From Bacteroidota bacterium (lineage in GTDB: Bacteria; Bacteroidota; Bacteroidia; Cytophagales; Cytophagaceae): DNA of 15,854 nt. The DNA is taken from NCBI GenBank assembly GCA_023458555.1, contig JAEWYS010000007.1, positions 1 to 15,854 on the forward strand. Direction: 5' to 3'. Each line of letters begins with the position of its first letter. Position 1 is the first letter of the stretch. The notes under the pieces are model-generated. The model was given only the letters and a program-made list of their open reading frames with translations, ran no database searches and had not been told where the DNA came from. The translations under genes and the position numbers were made by a program. Shown piece after piece: positions 1-8,122 of the stretch.

Positions 1-310
1 GTACCTGCGGTCTGTACAGCAGCGATATGTGAAGATCCTGATTGCCGGTTTCGGCATAGGTCATACCGGGCTGGTCATACAGCCAGTCCATATATTCATT
101 GATCGTAAGACTGTCCGGTACGGCTGCCACCCCGGGAGTATGTACTCCGGAAGTAACTATCGGGGCGCTTTGCCCTGATGAAAAGGAGTTGTCGGAAGCA
201 GTCTTACTCTCTATGCCGGGAGAAGAATCGCTGCATCCTGCCAAAACAAAAACAAAAAGCACATACGTCAATAATCGTATATATGCATACATAAAAGAGG
301 ATATATTCAT
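1..310 (-). CDS. Lipoprotein, N-terminal part (cut by window edge)
   Basis: Reading the minus strand from an ATG at 310-308 gives an open frame of 103 codons running off the left edge. The first ~30 residues are a lipoprotein signal peptide: a hydrophobic stretch (LLTYVLFVFVLAG) ending in the lipobox L-A-G-C, with Cys30 as the predicted lipidated residue, followed by S-D-S-S. After it comes a Ser/Thr/Pro/Gly-rich linker of about 45 residues, then a more ordered segment beginning near S-L-T-I-N-E-Y-M-D-W-L-Y. A later in-frame ATG at 292-290 is possible but would leave only a very short n-region. The protein is expected to be lipid-anchored in the inner or outer membrane. The mature domain lies mostly outside the window, so I do not recognise the family. 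The plus-strand frame over the same bases has no such logic and is a shadow. Confidence 0.75.
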   Translation of the reverse strand, partial: MNISSFMYAYIRLLTYVLFVFVLAGCSDSSPGIESKTASDNSFSSGQSAPIVTSGVHTPGVAAVPDSLTINEYMDWLYDQPGMTYAETGNQDLHISLLYRPQV

Positions 311-937
311 CCTGTATATATTAACTATTGTTTATAAAGCACACCATTGGGTGTGTTTTTGATAAAACATACAATTACATGAAATACAAAGGTTACGATT
401 AATGTGTATTCTTAAAAACTGCCGGGGCAATCAAAAAATACGGATTAAGCCTGAATGAAGGCCAATAAAAATTAACGGATCAAAGCTATATAATTAATTG
501 TGTATTCAAAACATGGATTGCATGCAATTGAAAAATAAGCTGTAATTTATTGATGAAAAAAACATATTTCATACCCCATAAAAATTACTTTTCATATAAA
601 AAATTGTACAATGATATTTGTAAATACCAGACTAGCCAATGGAAATACAGGACTCACCTGATGATTGAGTATAAAAAAATATAAATGTAATATTTTTTGA
701 AACTTTAAATAAATGGTGCTTTTAACTCAAATTGCAAATATCTATATATTAAGACTGAACGGGCTTTTTAGTAAATTAAAAATCCCTATATAAATGGTTA
801 TTTCATCAGTAATAAAAGGAGCATTTGAACAGCTCAGGGTATACAGAAGAAAACTGTTTAAATTATCTGGAAAAAACAGATAATAATAAAAGTTAAAAAT
901 TGAGATAACAGCCGGATTAAGGTTCAGGTACATAGCC
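311..937. other. AT-rich intergenic region without a supported gene
   Basis: This 627-base stretch is very AT-rich, with stop codons in all frames. It presumably holds the promoter and leader of the lipoprotein (minus strand) and, at its right end, whatever once encoded the catalytic domain of the serine recombinase. I looked for a resolvase N-terminus in all plus frames between 600 and 937 and saw none. A short hairpin lies at 340-361: a 6-bp stem (CACACC/GGTGTG), loop ATTG, then five T. It has no plus-strand gene before it, so its role is unclear. The minus-strand frame at 742-939 is low-complexity and unsupported. Confidence 0.6.
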
Positions 938-1987
938 ATGGGGGCTGTCTACAGTTGCATCATTACCATCAATGAGACCGGTAAACTGATCCGGAAAGCA
1001 TTTGAATGGAAAGCGTACGACGGACTGAGTAATGTTCAGATCCTTGATCGATTGAGAAAGCCTGGATTGAAAATTTACAAACAATGTCTGACCGAAATGC
1101 TCAGAAACCCATTCTGCTGCGGGCTGATGCCTCACTCTCTTTTAAATGGCCGGGCATTGGAGGGAAAGCAACCCGCATTGATTTCCAAAGAAACGTTTCT
1201 GGTAGTAAACAAAGTTCTTGAAACGATCCCGCAAGGCTGGAATATAACGTATGAAAATAACGAGGTTCCATTGAAACTATTCAGGAAATGCGACAGGTGC
1301 GGTAAGAACATGCGGGAATATTTAGTAAAAGCTAAAAATATTCATTATTATAAGTGTGGGACAATAGGATATTGTACCAATGTAAATGCAAACCACGTTC
1401 ACGAACAGTTTGCAACTTTATTAAGACCTTTCGGTTTAGATGAAAAATATGTTCCTCTGGTAAAACACCAGCTGGAGGAAACATTCAATGAGATTAATCA
1501 GGGCTTGTTTGATACGATAAGGTTGCTTAGAGGAAAAGTAACGAAGATCAACAGGAAGATAGAGCGACTGGAAGACTGCTATATTGATGAAGAGCCGGAC
1601 AAGGAGTTATACAATAAGCACCGGGATAAGCTCAGAAAAGAAGAAGCGGAAATACATGAGGAACTGGAAAAACCGGAGCAGCAAGCGTCGAACTTTGACG
1701 GCTGCATCGATACAGCTGTTTCAATTACCTCACAATTAGATAGATTATGGATAGAAAGTGAATACAACATGAAGCAAAAACTTCAAAACTTAGTCTTTTC
1801 TGAGGGTATAAGCTATGACAGGGAAAACAGGCAGTGTCGAACCGGAAGAGCAAATTTGATTTTTGGGATAGTTGTCTGTATATCAGAGGGTATAAAAAAC
1901 AAAAAAACCGAACAATCAGATGGTTTATCTGATTTGTCCGGTTTCGTAGCGAAGACGGGAGTCGAACCCGTGACCTCAGGGTTATGA
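938..1987 (+). pseudogene. Large serine recombinase, catalytic domain missing
   Basis: The 349-residue frame matches only the DNA-binding half of a large serine recombinase. Residues ~12-95 resemble the Recombinase domain (GKLIRKAFEWKAYDGLSN, then ML-RNPFCCGLMPHSLLNGRALEGKQPALIS). Residues 118-146 form a zinc beta-ribbon with Cys118, Cys121, Cys140 and Cys146. Residues ~195-245 are a charged coiled coil. The N-terminal resolvase domain (~150 residues with the catalytic Ser) is absent: the frame opens just after an in-frame TAG at 932-934, and nothing upstream resembles it. The C-terminus is also odd. Residues ~322-337 are read from the terminator of the opposite-strand tRNA-Met, and the last ~12 (AKTGVEPVTSGL) from the tRNA itself, stopping at TGA over the anticodon. 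Such enzymes integrate mobile elements; this copy cannot be active. Probably the relic of an element inserted at the tRNA gene. Confidence 0.8.
1901..1945 (-). terminator. Rho-independent terminator of tRNA-Met
   Basis: On the minus strand, immediately after the tRNA, AAACCGGACAAATCAGA is followed by a short loop (TAAACCA) and then TCTGATTGTTCGGTTT, nearly its reverse complement (one bulged base and one G-T pair), ending in a run of seven T. The stem is ~16 bp with one bulge. Position directly behind the tRNA 3' end supports the assignment. The recombinase frame reads through it on the other strand. Confidence 0.85.
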
Positions 1988-2020
1988 ATCCTGCGCTCTA
2001 ACCATCTGAGCTACCTCGCC
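1947..2020 (-). tRNA. tRNA-Met (anticodon CAT)
   Basis: The minus strand folds as a complete 74-nt tRNA. It has acceptor GGCGAGG paired with CTTCGCT (including G-T pairs), D-arm GCTC/GAGC, anticodon loop TTCATAA with anticodon CAT at 34-36, and T-arm ACGGG-TTCGACT-CCCGT. The anticodon stem has an A31-C39 mismatch next to the loop. The discriminator base is A and the CCA tail is not encoded. The sequence looks like the common elongator tRNA-Met of Bacteroidota. CAT-anticodon tRNAs also include initiator and Ile2 forms; the full A-U/G-C acceptor start (G1-U72) argues against a standard C1-A72 initiator. A terminator follows directly. Confidence 0.93.
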
Positions 2021-2116
2021 AGGGTTATCCGATCAGGAAAAGATGCTAAAACATGAATATCGATTATCTGCAAAATCCAATTCCTGTTTTTTTTGTTATC
2101 CTCTAAAATCGGAGTG

Positions 2117-2148
2117 CAAATTTAACAACCAATTTTAACAAAAATCAA
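2117..2148 (-). promoter_or_regulatory. Candidate Bacteroidota-type promoter for tRNA-Met
   Basis: On the minus strand a TAAATTTG (2124-2117) fits the Bacteroidota -7 consensus TAnnTTTG, and a TTG lies 21 bases upstream (2148-2146), the expected position of the -33 element. Transcription would start near 2110, leaving a leader of ~90 bases before the tRNA. The match is to a short degenerate consensus in AT-rich DNA, so chance is possible. Confidence 0.45.
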
Positions 2149-2231
2149 GTGTTTTGTCGAAAGTTTTCTGCTTATTTCAAATTTTGTGTTAAATTACCAA
2201 TAATTCAAGTAATTAAAAGAAGCGTTATTTT

Positions 2232-2636
2232 ATGAACAAATCATTATTTACCATCGAGTGTGAGATAAATGCAACGCCCCGGACGCTTTTTCCTTTTATT
2301 ACTTCGCCGTCACTGCTGAAAAAATGGTTTGCCGATGATGTGCTGGTAGAGCAGGAAGATAGCAACGAAATACAATTTTTGTGGGATGGAGTCTCCCAGA
2401 CCGCAAAGGTAGCCGGAAAAAAAGAAAATCATTTTATCCGTTATGAGTTCCTTGATAATGAGGAAGGCGGAGAACCCAGCTGGCTGCAGTTCCGGATTGA
2501 AGTCAATCAGCTTACCAATGCTACGTATCTGATTATCGAAGATTTTTCTGAGATTGACAATCCCGCTGATTATGAAGAAATGTACAACTATAGCTTTTCA
2601 GCGCTTAAGGAGATTGTTGGTGGCACTATCGCCTGA
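2232..2636 (+). CDS. START-like (SRPBCC fold) domain protein
   Basis: The 134-residue protein is a single START-like/AHSA1-type domain. The N-terminus MNKSLFTIECEINATPRTLFPFITSPS and then LLKKWFADDV form the first strand and helix that line the pocket in this superfamily. The repeated strands FLWDGVSQTAKVAGKK and WLQFRIEVN follow, and a C-terminal helix ends the domain. Length and sequence match the small START_2-type proteins found almost only in Bacteroidota, often misnamed ATPase. They are thought to bind a hydrophobic ligand or act as a chaperone-like partner, but no specific ligand or reaction is known to me. The gene stands alone between a divergent tRNA gene and a downstream terminator. 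The ATG at 2232 is the only start that keeps the first strand. Confidence 0.82.
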   Translation: MNKSLFTIECEINATPRTLFPFITSPSLLKKWFADDVLVEQEDSNEIQFLWDGVSQTAKVAGKKENHFIRYEFLDNEEGGEPSWLQFRIEVNQLTNATYLIIEDFSEIDNPADYEEMYNYSFSALKEIVGGTIA

Positions 2637-2673
2637 GAATCGCTACATATTAATATTCTGGCATACACTCCGA

Positions 2674-2703
2674 TCCCGGATACGAGAAGCCGGGTATTTT
2701 TTT
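2674..2703 (+). terminator. Rho-independent terminator after the START-like gene
   Basis: CCCGG at 2675-2679 pairs with CCGGG at 2690-2694 across a 10-base loop and is followed by TA and eight T. It lies ~40 bases after the stop codon at 2636. The stem is short (5 bp) but all G-C. Confidence 0.65.
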
Positions 2704-2933
2704 AGGTTATTTAATGTATCCCGGTTATTATTGCTCATGCAGATAGCAGTCTGCCGGGGTTGTTTTTTCAGAATCGGAGCTCCAAATCTGACACACCTGC
2801 CGGCCCGGTCCGCTCTTCGTTTAGCAGAGACAGCTGTTTTTTCATAACTATTTCAGCTTATACCGGTTTAATGCTTTGAAAAATACAGTGACTACGAGCT
2901 GTTGCTATTTTTTTCTTTCAATCACAGACACTT

Positions 2934-5666
2934 ATGAAATATAAAACCGCATCGCTGCGTAAGCTGAAAGAAGAAGGAAAACCCATCGATAATCTGCCTT
3001 TTTCCATTCGGATATTGCTTGAAAATGTGCTCCGGCATCATGACAATAATGTTTTTACAGACGAACATCTGGATACGCTGATCCACTGGGATCCCAAGGG
3101 GGAAGACAAGGATATTCCCTTTGTTCCTGCGCGGGTGCTTATGCAGGATTTTACCGGTGTACCTGCCATTGTGGACCTTGCTTCGCTCAGGGCCGAATTT
3201 ATCCGTCAGGGCAAGGATGGCAGCAAGATCAACCCGGTGATTCCTGTTGATCTGATTATAGATCACTCAGTACAGGTAGATTATTTTGGTACCGATTATG
3301 CTTATCGGGAGAATGTGAAAAAGGAATACGCCCGCAATGCCGAGCGCTATGAGCTGCTTAAGTGGGCACAAAAAGAGCTATCCAATTTTCGTGTAGTACC
3401 TCCTGGTATGGGCATATGTCATCAGATCAATCTGGAATATCTGTGCCAGGGAGTCGTTGAGCGGGATGGCTGGGTTTTTCCTGATACGCTGGTCGGTACA
3501 GATTCCCATACTCCCATGGTAAATGGAATCGGTGTACTGGCCTGGGGAGTGGGTGGAATAGAGGCTGAGGCTGCCATGTTGGGGCAGCCGATTTATTTTA
3601 CCTGTCCGCAGGTGATCGGTCTTGAGCTAAAGGGTAAGATACCAGCCGGAGCGACGGCTACCGATATGGTGCTTACCATTACCAGGCAGCTGCGGGAATA
3701 TGGAGTAGTGGGCAAGTTTGTCGAGGTTTTCGGGGATGGCCTGGATCATCTGTCGGTTCCCGACAGAGCGACTATTGCCAATATGTCGCCTGAGTTCGGT
3801 TGTACCATTACTTATTTTCCGTTTGACAGGCAGACGCTTGAGTACATGCGTCAGACCAACCGGAGCAGCAAAGCGATCGGGCTGGTGGAAGAGTATGCCA
3901 GAGAAAATCTTTTGTGGCGTACCGGCGACGAAAATATCACTTACTCTGATGTCATTGTTCTGGATCTGGGCAAATTGCAGCCAACCCTTTCGGGACCTCG
4001 CAGGCCTCAGGACAAGATTCTGCTCAAAGATCTCAAAAAAACATTTTCCAGATTGCTGGAAAAAGAATACAACCGGGAGTATGTTCCTCTGGATGAACGC
4101 AAAGAGCAGGCATGGCTGGAAGAGGGAGGGTCCGGTACCGAGCTGCGGTTTGAAGACTCGCGCAAGGATGATAAGCATGATGTGGTGATCGAAAAAGACA
4201 GTTTGCAATCAGTACGCGTCAAGTTTAACAAGCAGGAATATATTGTCAGCGATGGCAGTATAGTTATTGCGGCTATTACCAGCTGTACCAATACCTCCAA
4301 CCCCGATGTCATGATCGGGGCAGGACTGATAGCCCGCAAGGCTGTATCCCGTGGTCTGAGAGTCAAATCATGGGTCAAAACCAGTCTGGCGCCGGGATCT
4401 AAAGTAGTCTATCAGTATTTGCAGCGGGCTGGCCTGCTGTATGATCTGGAGGCGCTTCGTTTTCATACGGTGGGTTATGGCTGTACTACCTGTATCGGCA
4501 ACAGTGGCCCTCTCCCACCACATATTTCCGAAGCTGTCGGCCAGGGAGAGTTAATTGTTTCTTCTGTATTGTCGGGCAACCGCAATTTTGAGGCGAGAGT
4601 ACATCCGCAGGTCAGAATGAATTTTCTGATGTCGCCGATGCTGGTCGTGGCTTTTGCAATCGCGGGGCGTATTGATGTTGATCTCATCGAGGACCCTCTT
4701 GGCTTCGATCCCAACGGACAACCGGTATATTTGCGCGATCTGTGGCCCGGTCATGATGAGATCAGAAGCATTGTAAAGCAATGTCTGGATGTCAGTGATT
4801 TTGAAAAGGTTTATGGTGAAATCTTTGACGGAGATGAAGCCTGGCAGGAGCTCAGCGCGCCTTCCGGCGAAAATTTTAAATGGCATAAGTCTTCGACCTA
4901 TATCAGGGAGGCGCCTTTTTTTGACAATATCAGCTCTGGCAACAAGCCGCTCAAAGATATCAAAGATGCCAGAGTGCTTCTGTATCTGGGCGATTCGGTG
5001 ACTACTGACCATATATCACCGGCCGGGTCCTTTGACAAAAATACACCAGCCGGACAGTATCTGATTGATTACGAGGTAAGCCAGGATGATTTTAATTCAT
5101 ATGGCTCACGTCGGGGCAATCACGAAATTATGATGCGCGGTACCTTTGCCAATGTTCGTATTAAAAACAGGATTGCAGACAAAGAAGGAGGCTATACAGT
5201 GTATTTTCCATCCGGCAAGACCATGTCTGTATTTGATGCGGCCATGAAATACTGTGAAGATGAAACTCCTCTTATTGTTCTCGCCGGTAAAGAGTACGGC
5301 AGCGGCTCATCGAGAGACTGGGCTGCCAAGGGAGCTTATCTGCTGGGAATAAAAGCGGTCATTGCTGAAAGCTTTGAGCGCATACACCGCAGCAACCTGG
5401 TAGGTATGGGTATATTACCGCTTGAGTTTACCGATGGCGAGAGTGCAGAGAAGCTGGGGCTTAAAGGAACTGAAACCTATTCCATTACCGGTCTTTCGGA
5501 CGATATCAAACCACATCAGATACTGAAGGTATCTGCCCGGCCTGATAAGGGCGATCCCATCGAGTTTGAAGTAAAGGCCCGGCTCGATTCGGGGATCGAA
5601 ATCACCTATTACAAAAATGAAGGTATCCTGCAATACGTATTGAGGGACTATCTCAAGCGCTACTAG
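2934..5666 (+). CDS. acnA: Aconitate hydratase (AcnA/IRP1 type)
   Basis: Converts citrate to isocitrate through cis-aconitate in the TCA cycle, in the cytoplasm, with a [4Fe-4S] cluster. The 910-residue length is normal for the AcnA/IRP1 branch. Near the N-terminus PFSIRILLENVLR and the PARVLMQDFTGVPAIVDLA segment are classic. All three cluster ligands are present: Cys451 in TSCTNTSNP, and Cys517 and Cys520 in GYGCTTCIGNSGPL. The C-terminal swivel domain starts near residue 680 (LGDSVTTDHISPAGSF) and carries the substrate-binding loop GSGSSR at 789-794. The first ~30 residues (KYKTASLRKLKEEG) are a shorter lead-in than in many homologues but line up with the usual start of the fold. No terminator with a T-run separates it from poxB 167 bases downstream, so read-through is possible. 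Intact and core-genome-like in composition. Confidence 0.97.
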   Translation: MKYKTASLRKLKEEGKPIDNLPFSIRILLENVLRHHDNNVFTDEHLDTLIHWDPKGEDKDIPFVPARVLMQDFTGVPAIVDLASLRAEFIRQGKDGSKINPVIPVDLIIDHSVQVDYFGTDYAYRENVKKEYARNAERYELLKWAQKELSNFRVVPPGMGICHQINLEYLCQGVVERDGWVFPDTLVGTDSHTPMVNGIGVLAWGVGGIEAEAAMLGQPIYFTCPQVIGLELKGKIPAGATATDMVLTITRQLREYGVVGKFVEVFGDGLDHLSVPDRATIANMSPEFGCTITYFPFDRQTLEYMRQTNRSSKAIGLVEEYARENLLWRTGDENITYSDVIVLDLGKLQPTLSGPRRPQDKILLKDLKKTFSRLLEKEYNREYVPLDERKEQAWLEEGGSGTELRFEDSRKDDKHDVVIEKDSLQSVRVKFNKQEYIVSDGSIVIAAITSCTNTSNPDVMIGAGLIARKAVSRGLRVKSWVKTSLAPGSKVVYQYLQRAGLLYDLEALRFHTVGYGCTTCIGNSGPLPPHISEAVGQGELIVSSVLSGNRNFEARVHPQVRMNFLMSPMLVVAFAIAGRIDVDLIEDPLGFDPNGQPVYLRDLWPGHDEIRSIVKQCLDVSDFEKVYGEIFDGDEAWQELSAPSGENFKWHKSSTYIREAPFFDNISSGNKPLKDIKDARVLLYLGDSVTTDHISPAGSFDKNTPAGQYLIDYEVSQDDFNSYGSRRGNHEIMMRGTFANVRIKNRIADKEGGYTVYFPSGKTMSVFDAAMKYCEDETPLIVLAGKEYGSGSSRDWAAKGAYLLGIKAVIAESFERIHRSNLVGMGILPLEFTDGESAEKLGLKGTETYSITGLSDDIKPHQILKVSARPDKGDPIEFEVKARLDSGIEITYYKNEGILQYVLRDYLKRY

Positions 5667-5708
5667 GTAAGCTGAGGGTTATAGGGCGTAAGCTATGGAT
5701 TTTACACA

Positions 5709-5740
5709 TACTACTCTTAAAACGTACTACTCACTACTCA
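5709..5740 (+). repeat. Short ACTACTC direct repeats between acnA and poxB
   Basis: TACTACTC occurs at 5709-5716 and again at 5725-5732, followed directly by ACTACTCA at 5733-5740. The copies are 16 and 8 bases apart. It may be a simple slippage repeat or a protein-binding array; nothing else supports a function. Confidence 0.3.
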
Positions 5741-5781
5741 ATATGGATTACAAACAAAAGCGTATTGTTTGGCTTATTAAT

Positions 5782-5809
5782 AATCCGGTGGTGACATAGC
5801 TGCCGGATT
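5782..5809 (+). promoter_or_regulatory. Inverted repeat upstream of poxB
   Basis: AATCCGG (5782-5788) and CCGGATT (5803-5809) form a perfect 7-bp inverted repeat with a 14-base spacer, 25 bases before the poxB start codon. There is no T-run on the plus strand, so it is a poor terminator for acnA. It could be an operator or a leader hairpin of poxB. Confidence 0.35.
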
Positions 5810-5833
5810 GTATTCACCAGATAAACGATTTAT

Positions 5834-7558
5834 ATGTCATCAAAGACCATTGCAGCTCAACTTGTCGAAATACTGGCCGGCGCAGGTGTAAAACGTATTC
5901 ACGGAGTGGTGGGTGATTCGCTCAATAGCATTGTGGATGAAGTGCACAAGAGCAGTCAGATCGAATGGATTCTTTATCGTCATGAAGAAGCAGCGGCTTT
6001 TGCTGCAGGCGCCGAAGCACAGCTTACCGGCAGGCTGGCTGTATGTGCGGGCAGCTGTGGTCCGGGCAATCTGCATCTGATCAATGGATTGTTTGATTGC
6101 CACCGGAGTCATGCCCCCGTTCTTGCTATTGCTGCCCATATTCAGAGCGAAGAGATTGGTACCGGATATTTTCAGGAGACCCATCCGGAGTTATTGTTTC
6201 AGGAATGCAGTCATTTTTGTGAAATACTTTCGAATGCGCGACAGATGCCTCATATACCCAAAATTGCCATTCAGCATGCCCTGGGCAAAAAAGGTGTGTC
6301 CGTAATCGGACTTTCCGGAGATATAGCATTGGAGACCAGTTCCGAAGCAACGGATGGTCCCGTGCTGTATGGAAAACCACGTCTGGTACCTGCCGAAGCA
6401 GATCTGCATGAACTGGCCGGCAGGCTCAACAGGCACAGCAGGATTACCTTACTTTGCGGTATCGGCTGCCGGGATGCGCACAGTGAGCTGATGCAGCTGG
6501 GCGAAAAGCTGCAGTCGCCTATGGTACATACGCTTCGGGGCAAAGAGTTTATAGCGTACGACAATCCTTACGATGTCGGCATGTCCGGACTCATCGGACT
6601 TACTTCGGGCTATTATGCCATGGAAGAAAGCGATCTGTTGCTGATGCTGGGTACTGATTTCCCATACAGGGACTGGTATCCCTCGCGGTCAGAAATTGTA
6701 CAGATTGATATTCGGCCTGAGAATCTGGGCAGGCGCTGCCGCCTTAGCCAGGGGCTGATCGGGGATGTCAGAGAAACTCTGCTGCAGCTGCTGCCTATGC
6801 TTGAGGCTAAAAGTGACCGGTCGTTTCTGGATACCTGCCTTGACCGCTACAGGACAAGCCGTGAGAAGCTGGATGCCAATACACTGAACCAGAGCAGTGA
6901 GCTGATCTACTCGGAATACCTGACCGCCATGATTGATAAGGCGGCGGCAGATGATGCCATATTCTGTGCTGATGTGGGTGGTCCGACAGTATGGGCAGCC
7001 CGATATCTGACTATGAATGGGCGCCGGCGTCTGCTAGGTTCCTTCAACCACGGGTCTATGGCCAACGCTATGCCCCAGGCCATAGGGGCGCAGCTTGAAT
7101 ACCCGGACCGTCAGGTGATATCCCTGTCCGGCGACGGGGGCTTTAGTATGCTTATGGGCGATATTCTCACCATACGTCAGTACAGGCTGCCGGTCAAGAT
7201 TGTGGTTTTCAACAACCGTTCGCTGGGTTTTGTAGCTATGGAAATGAAAGTAGCCGGACTGCTGCCGTACGCAACTGATCTTGAAAACCCTGATTTTGCA
7301 GCCATGGCACAGGCAATGGGATTAACCGGTATACGTGTTGAAAAAAATGAAGAAGTGCAGCCCGCGCTTGAAAAAGCACTCGCCCTGGACGGTCCGGTGC
7401 TGATTGACGTGCTGGTCAATCCGACGGAGCTGGTTATTCCGCCTAAAATCGCTTTTTCGCAAGCCAAAGGCTTTGGTATCTATATGCTCAAGCAGCTGCT
7501 CAATGGTGAGGGCATAGAAGTATGGCAGACCATTGACAGTAACTTTATAAAACGCTAG
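5834..7558 (+). CDS. poxB: Pyruvate:quinone oxidoreductase (pyruvate oxidase, PoxB type)
   Basis: ThDP- and FAD-dependent enzyme that decarboxylates pyruvate to acetate and CO2 and passes electrons to membrane quinone. At 574 residues it is almost the same length as E. coli PoxB. The N-terminal Pyr domain shows the catalytic Glu51 in RHEEAAAFAAGAEAQLTG, followed by CAGSCGPGNLHLINGLFDCH and the AAHIQSEEIGTGYFQETHPE segment, all strongly PoxB-like. The ThDP-binding motif in the PP domain runs from GDGG (433-436) to NN (460-461). The last ~25 residues (AKGFGIYMLKQLLNGEG to the end) correspond to the C-terminal helix that PoxB uses to bind membrane lipid, so membrane recruitment on activation is likely kept. 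Other ThDP enzymes (acetolactate synthase, glyoxylate carboligase) lack this tail. An inverted repeat precedes the start; a strong terminator follows the stop. Confidence 0.93.
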   Translation: MSSKTIAAQLVEILAGAGVKRIHGVVGDSLNSIVDEVHKSSQIEWILYRHEEAAAFAAGAEAQLTGRLAVCAGSCGPGNLHLINGLFDCHRSHAPVLAIAAHIQSEEIGTGYFQETHPELLFQECSHFCEILSNARQMPHIPKIAIQHALGKKGVSVIGLSGDIALETSSEATDGPVLYGKPRLVPAEADLHELAGRLNRHSRITLLCGIGCRDAHSELMQLGEKLQSPMVHTLRGKEFIAYDNPYDVGMSGLIGLTSGYYAMEESDLLLMLGTDFPYRDWYPSRSEIVQIDIRPENLGRRCRLSQGLIGDVRETLLQLLPMLEAKSDRSFLDTCLDRYRTSREKLDANTLNQSSELIYSEYLTAMIDKAAADDAIFCADVGGPTVWAARYLTMNGRRRLLGSFNHGSMANAMPQAIGAQLEYPDRQVISLSGDGGFSMLMGDILTIRQYRLPVKIVVFNNRSLGFVAMEMKVAGLLPYATDLENPDFAAMAQAMGLTGIRVEKNEEVQPALEKALALDGPVLIDVLVNPTELVIPPKIAFSQAKGFGIYMLKQLLNGEGIEVWQTIDSNFIKR

Positions 7559-7592
7559 AAAAAACACATCGTCTATCTTCTGTTTTGAATTC

Positions 7593-7633
7593 AAAAACCC
7601 GGTTCGCAGATATGCGCGAAACCGGGTTTTTTG
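7593..7633 (+). terminator. Strong Rho-independent terminator after poxB
   Basis: AAACCCGGTTCGC (from 7595) pairs with GCGCGAAACCGGGTTT (7614-7629) around a short AGATAT loop, with one bulge, and ends in a T-run. The long G-C-rich stem, flanked by A-run and T-run, can act on both strands. It marks the right border of the metabolic gene block. Confidence 0.9.
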
Positions 7634-7638
7634 ATTTA

Positions 7639-7811
7639 TTACCAATTACGTGTAGGGGTTTGATAGTCTTTGTTCTGACTACTAACCAGGATGGACCATG
7701 CAGCTCCGAAAGTCATTGATCTCTTTAGTTCACTTTTAATCGCAGCATATTGGAGTTGGCTTCGAGAAGCTCAGCCAAAATACACTTAAAAGAGCTCAGC
7801 CTGTTTTGTCT
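7639..7811 (-). pseudogene. Possible frameshifted gene relic, family unknown
   Basis: On the minus strand, a stop-free stretch of 28 codons (7811-7728, containing LLEANSNMLRLKVN) ends at a TAA. A second frame overlaps it at that point and continues for 30 more codons (E-L-K-R-S-M-T-F-G-A-A-W-S-I-L-V and on) to TAA at 7641-7639. Joined by one frameshift the two parts read as a plausible ~58-residue C-terminal fragment. I do not recognise a family. The stretch is short enough that chance is a real alternative. Confidence 0.22.
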
Positions 7812-8122
7812 TTATAAGTAAAGTATTGGGTTGATATGACTAGTATTGGCTCACAGGTGACTAATATGTATGCGAATAGTACACCGTATAAATACCGATT
7901 TTTATCCACAGTATACTATTCTGAATTCCTTTGCCCCACTTCGTTTTTCAGGATATGTATTCATTTTTTTATTGCTTTTCATCTAAGATACAATTGTTTT
8001 AATGGGTGAATTTTTCCCGGAAAGTTTTTATATTGCCCGGGTGACGAGGTGGTTTCCTTATAAAAGACAAGGTCAACTTTTCCTCAAACTCTGATTAATT
8101 AGTAACAAGTAAGTTTTTTGTA
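7641..8122. other. Non-coding region between poxB and the CRISPR operon
   Basis: 482 bases without an intact gene. No CRISPR repeats or leader-like array are present. It must hold the promoter of the cas10 operon, but I could not place a convincing TAnnTTTG element with a TTG at the right distance. Small structures seen: a hairpin at 7756-7778 (TTGGCT/AGCCAA outer stem, GAG/CTC inner stem, loop AAG, no T-run), a direct repeat AGCTCAGCC at 7768-7776 and 7793-7801, and an inverted CCCGG/CCGGG pair near 8018-8042. A possible gene relic overlaps the left part on the minus strand. The upstream in-frame sequence of cas10 is full of stops and does not encode an HD domain. Confidence 0.6.

Noticed and set aside
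99..362. Plus-strand 87-residue open frame
   Set aside because: It is antisense to a minus-strand frame with a clear signal peptide and lipobox; the plus-strand product has no domain and ends in the AT-rich leader.
742..939. Minus-strand 65-residue Phe/Tyr/Asn-rich frame
   Set aside because: Low-complexity product of AT-rich DNA; no domain or initiation context, and it ends beside a pseudogene.
2232..2636. ATPase annotation sometimes given to this family
   Set aside because: No Walker A or B motif; the fold pattern is START/SRPBCC.
3627..4208. Minus-strand 193-residue frame inside acnA, and other frames within acnA and poxB
   Set aside because: Shadows of intact, strongly conserved enzymes on the plus strand; no family resemblance.
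8018..8044. CCCGG/CCGGG inverted repeat as a terminator
   Set aside because: Short stem, 16-base AT-rich loop, no T-run after it, and no plus-strand gene ending before it.
7641..8122. Possible CRISPR array or leader upstream of cas10
   Set aside because: No 24-40 base direct repeats with regular spacing are present; only 9-base repeats and small hairpins.
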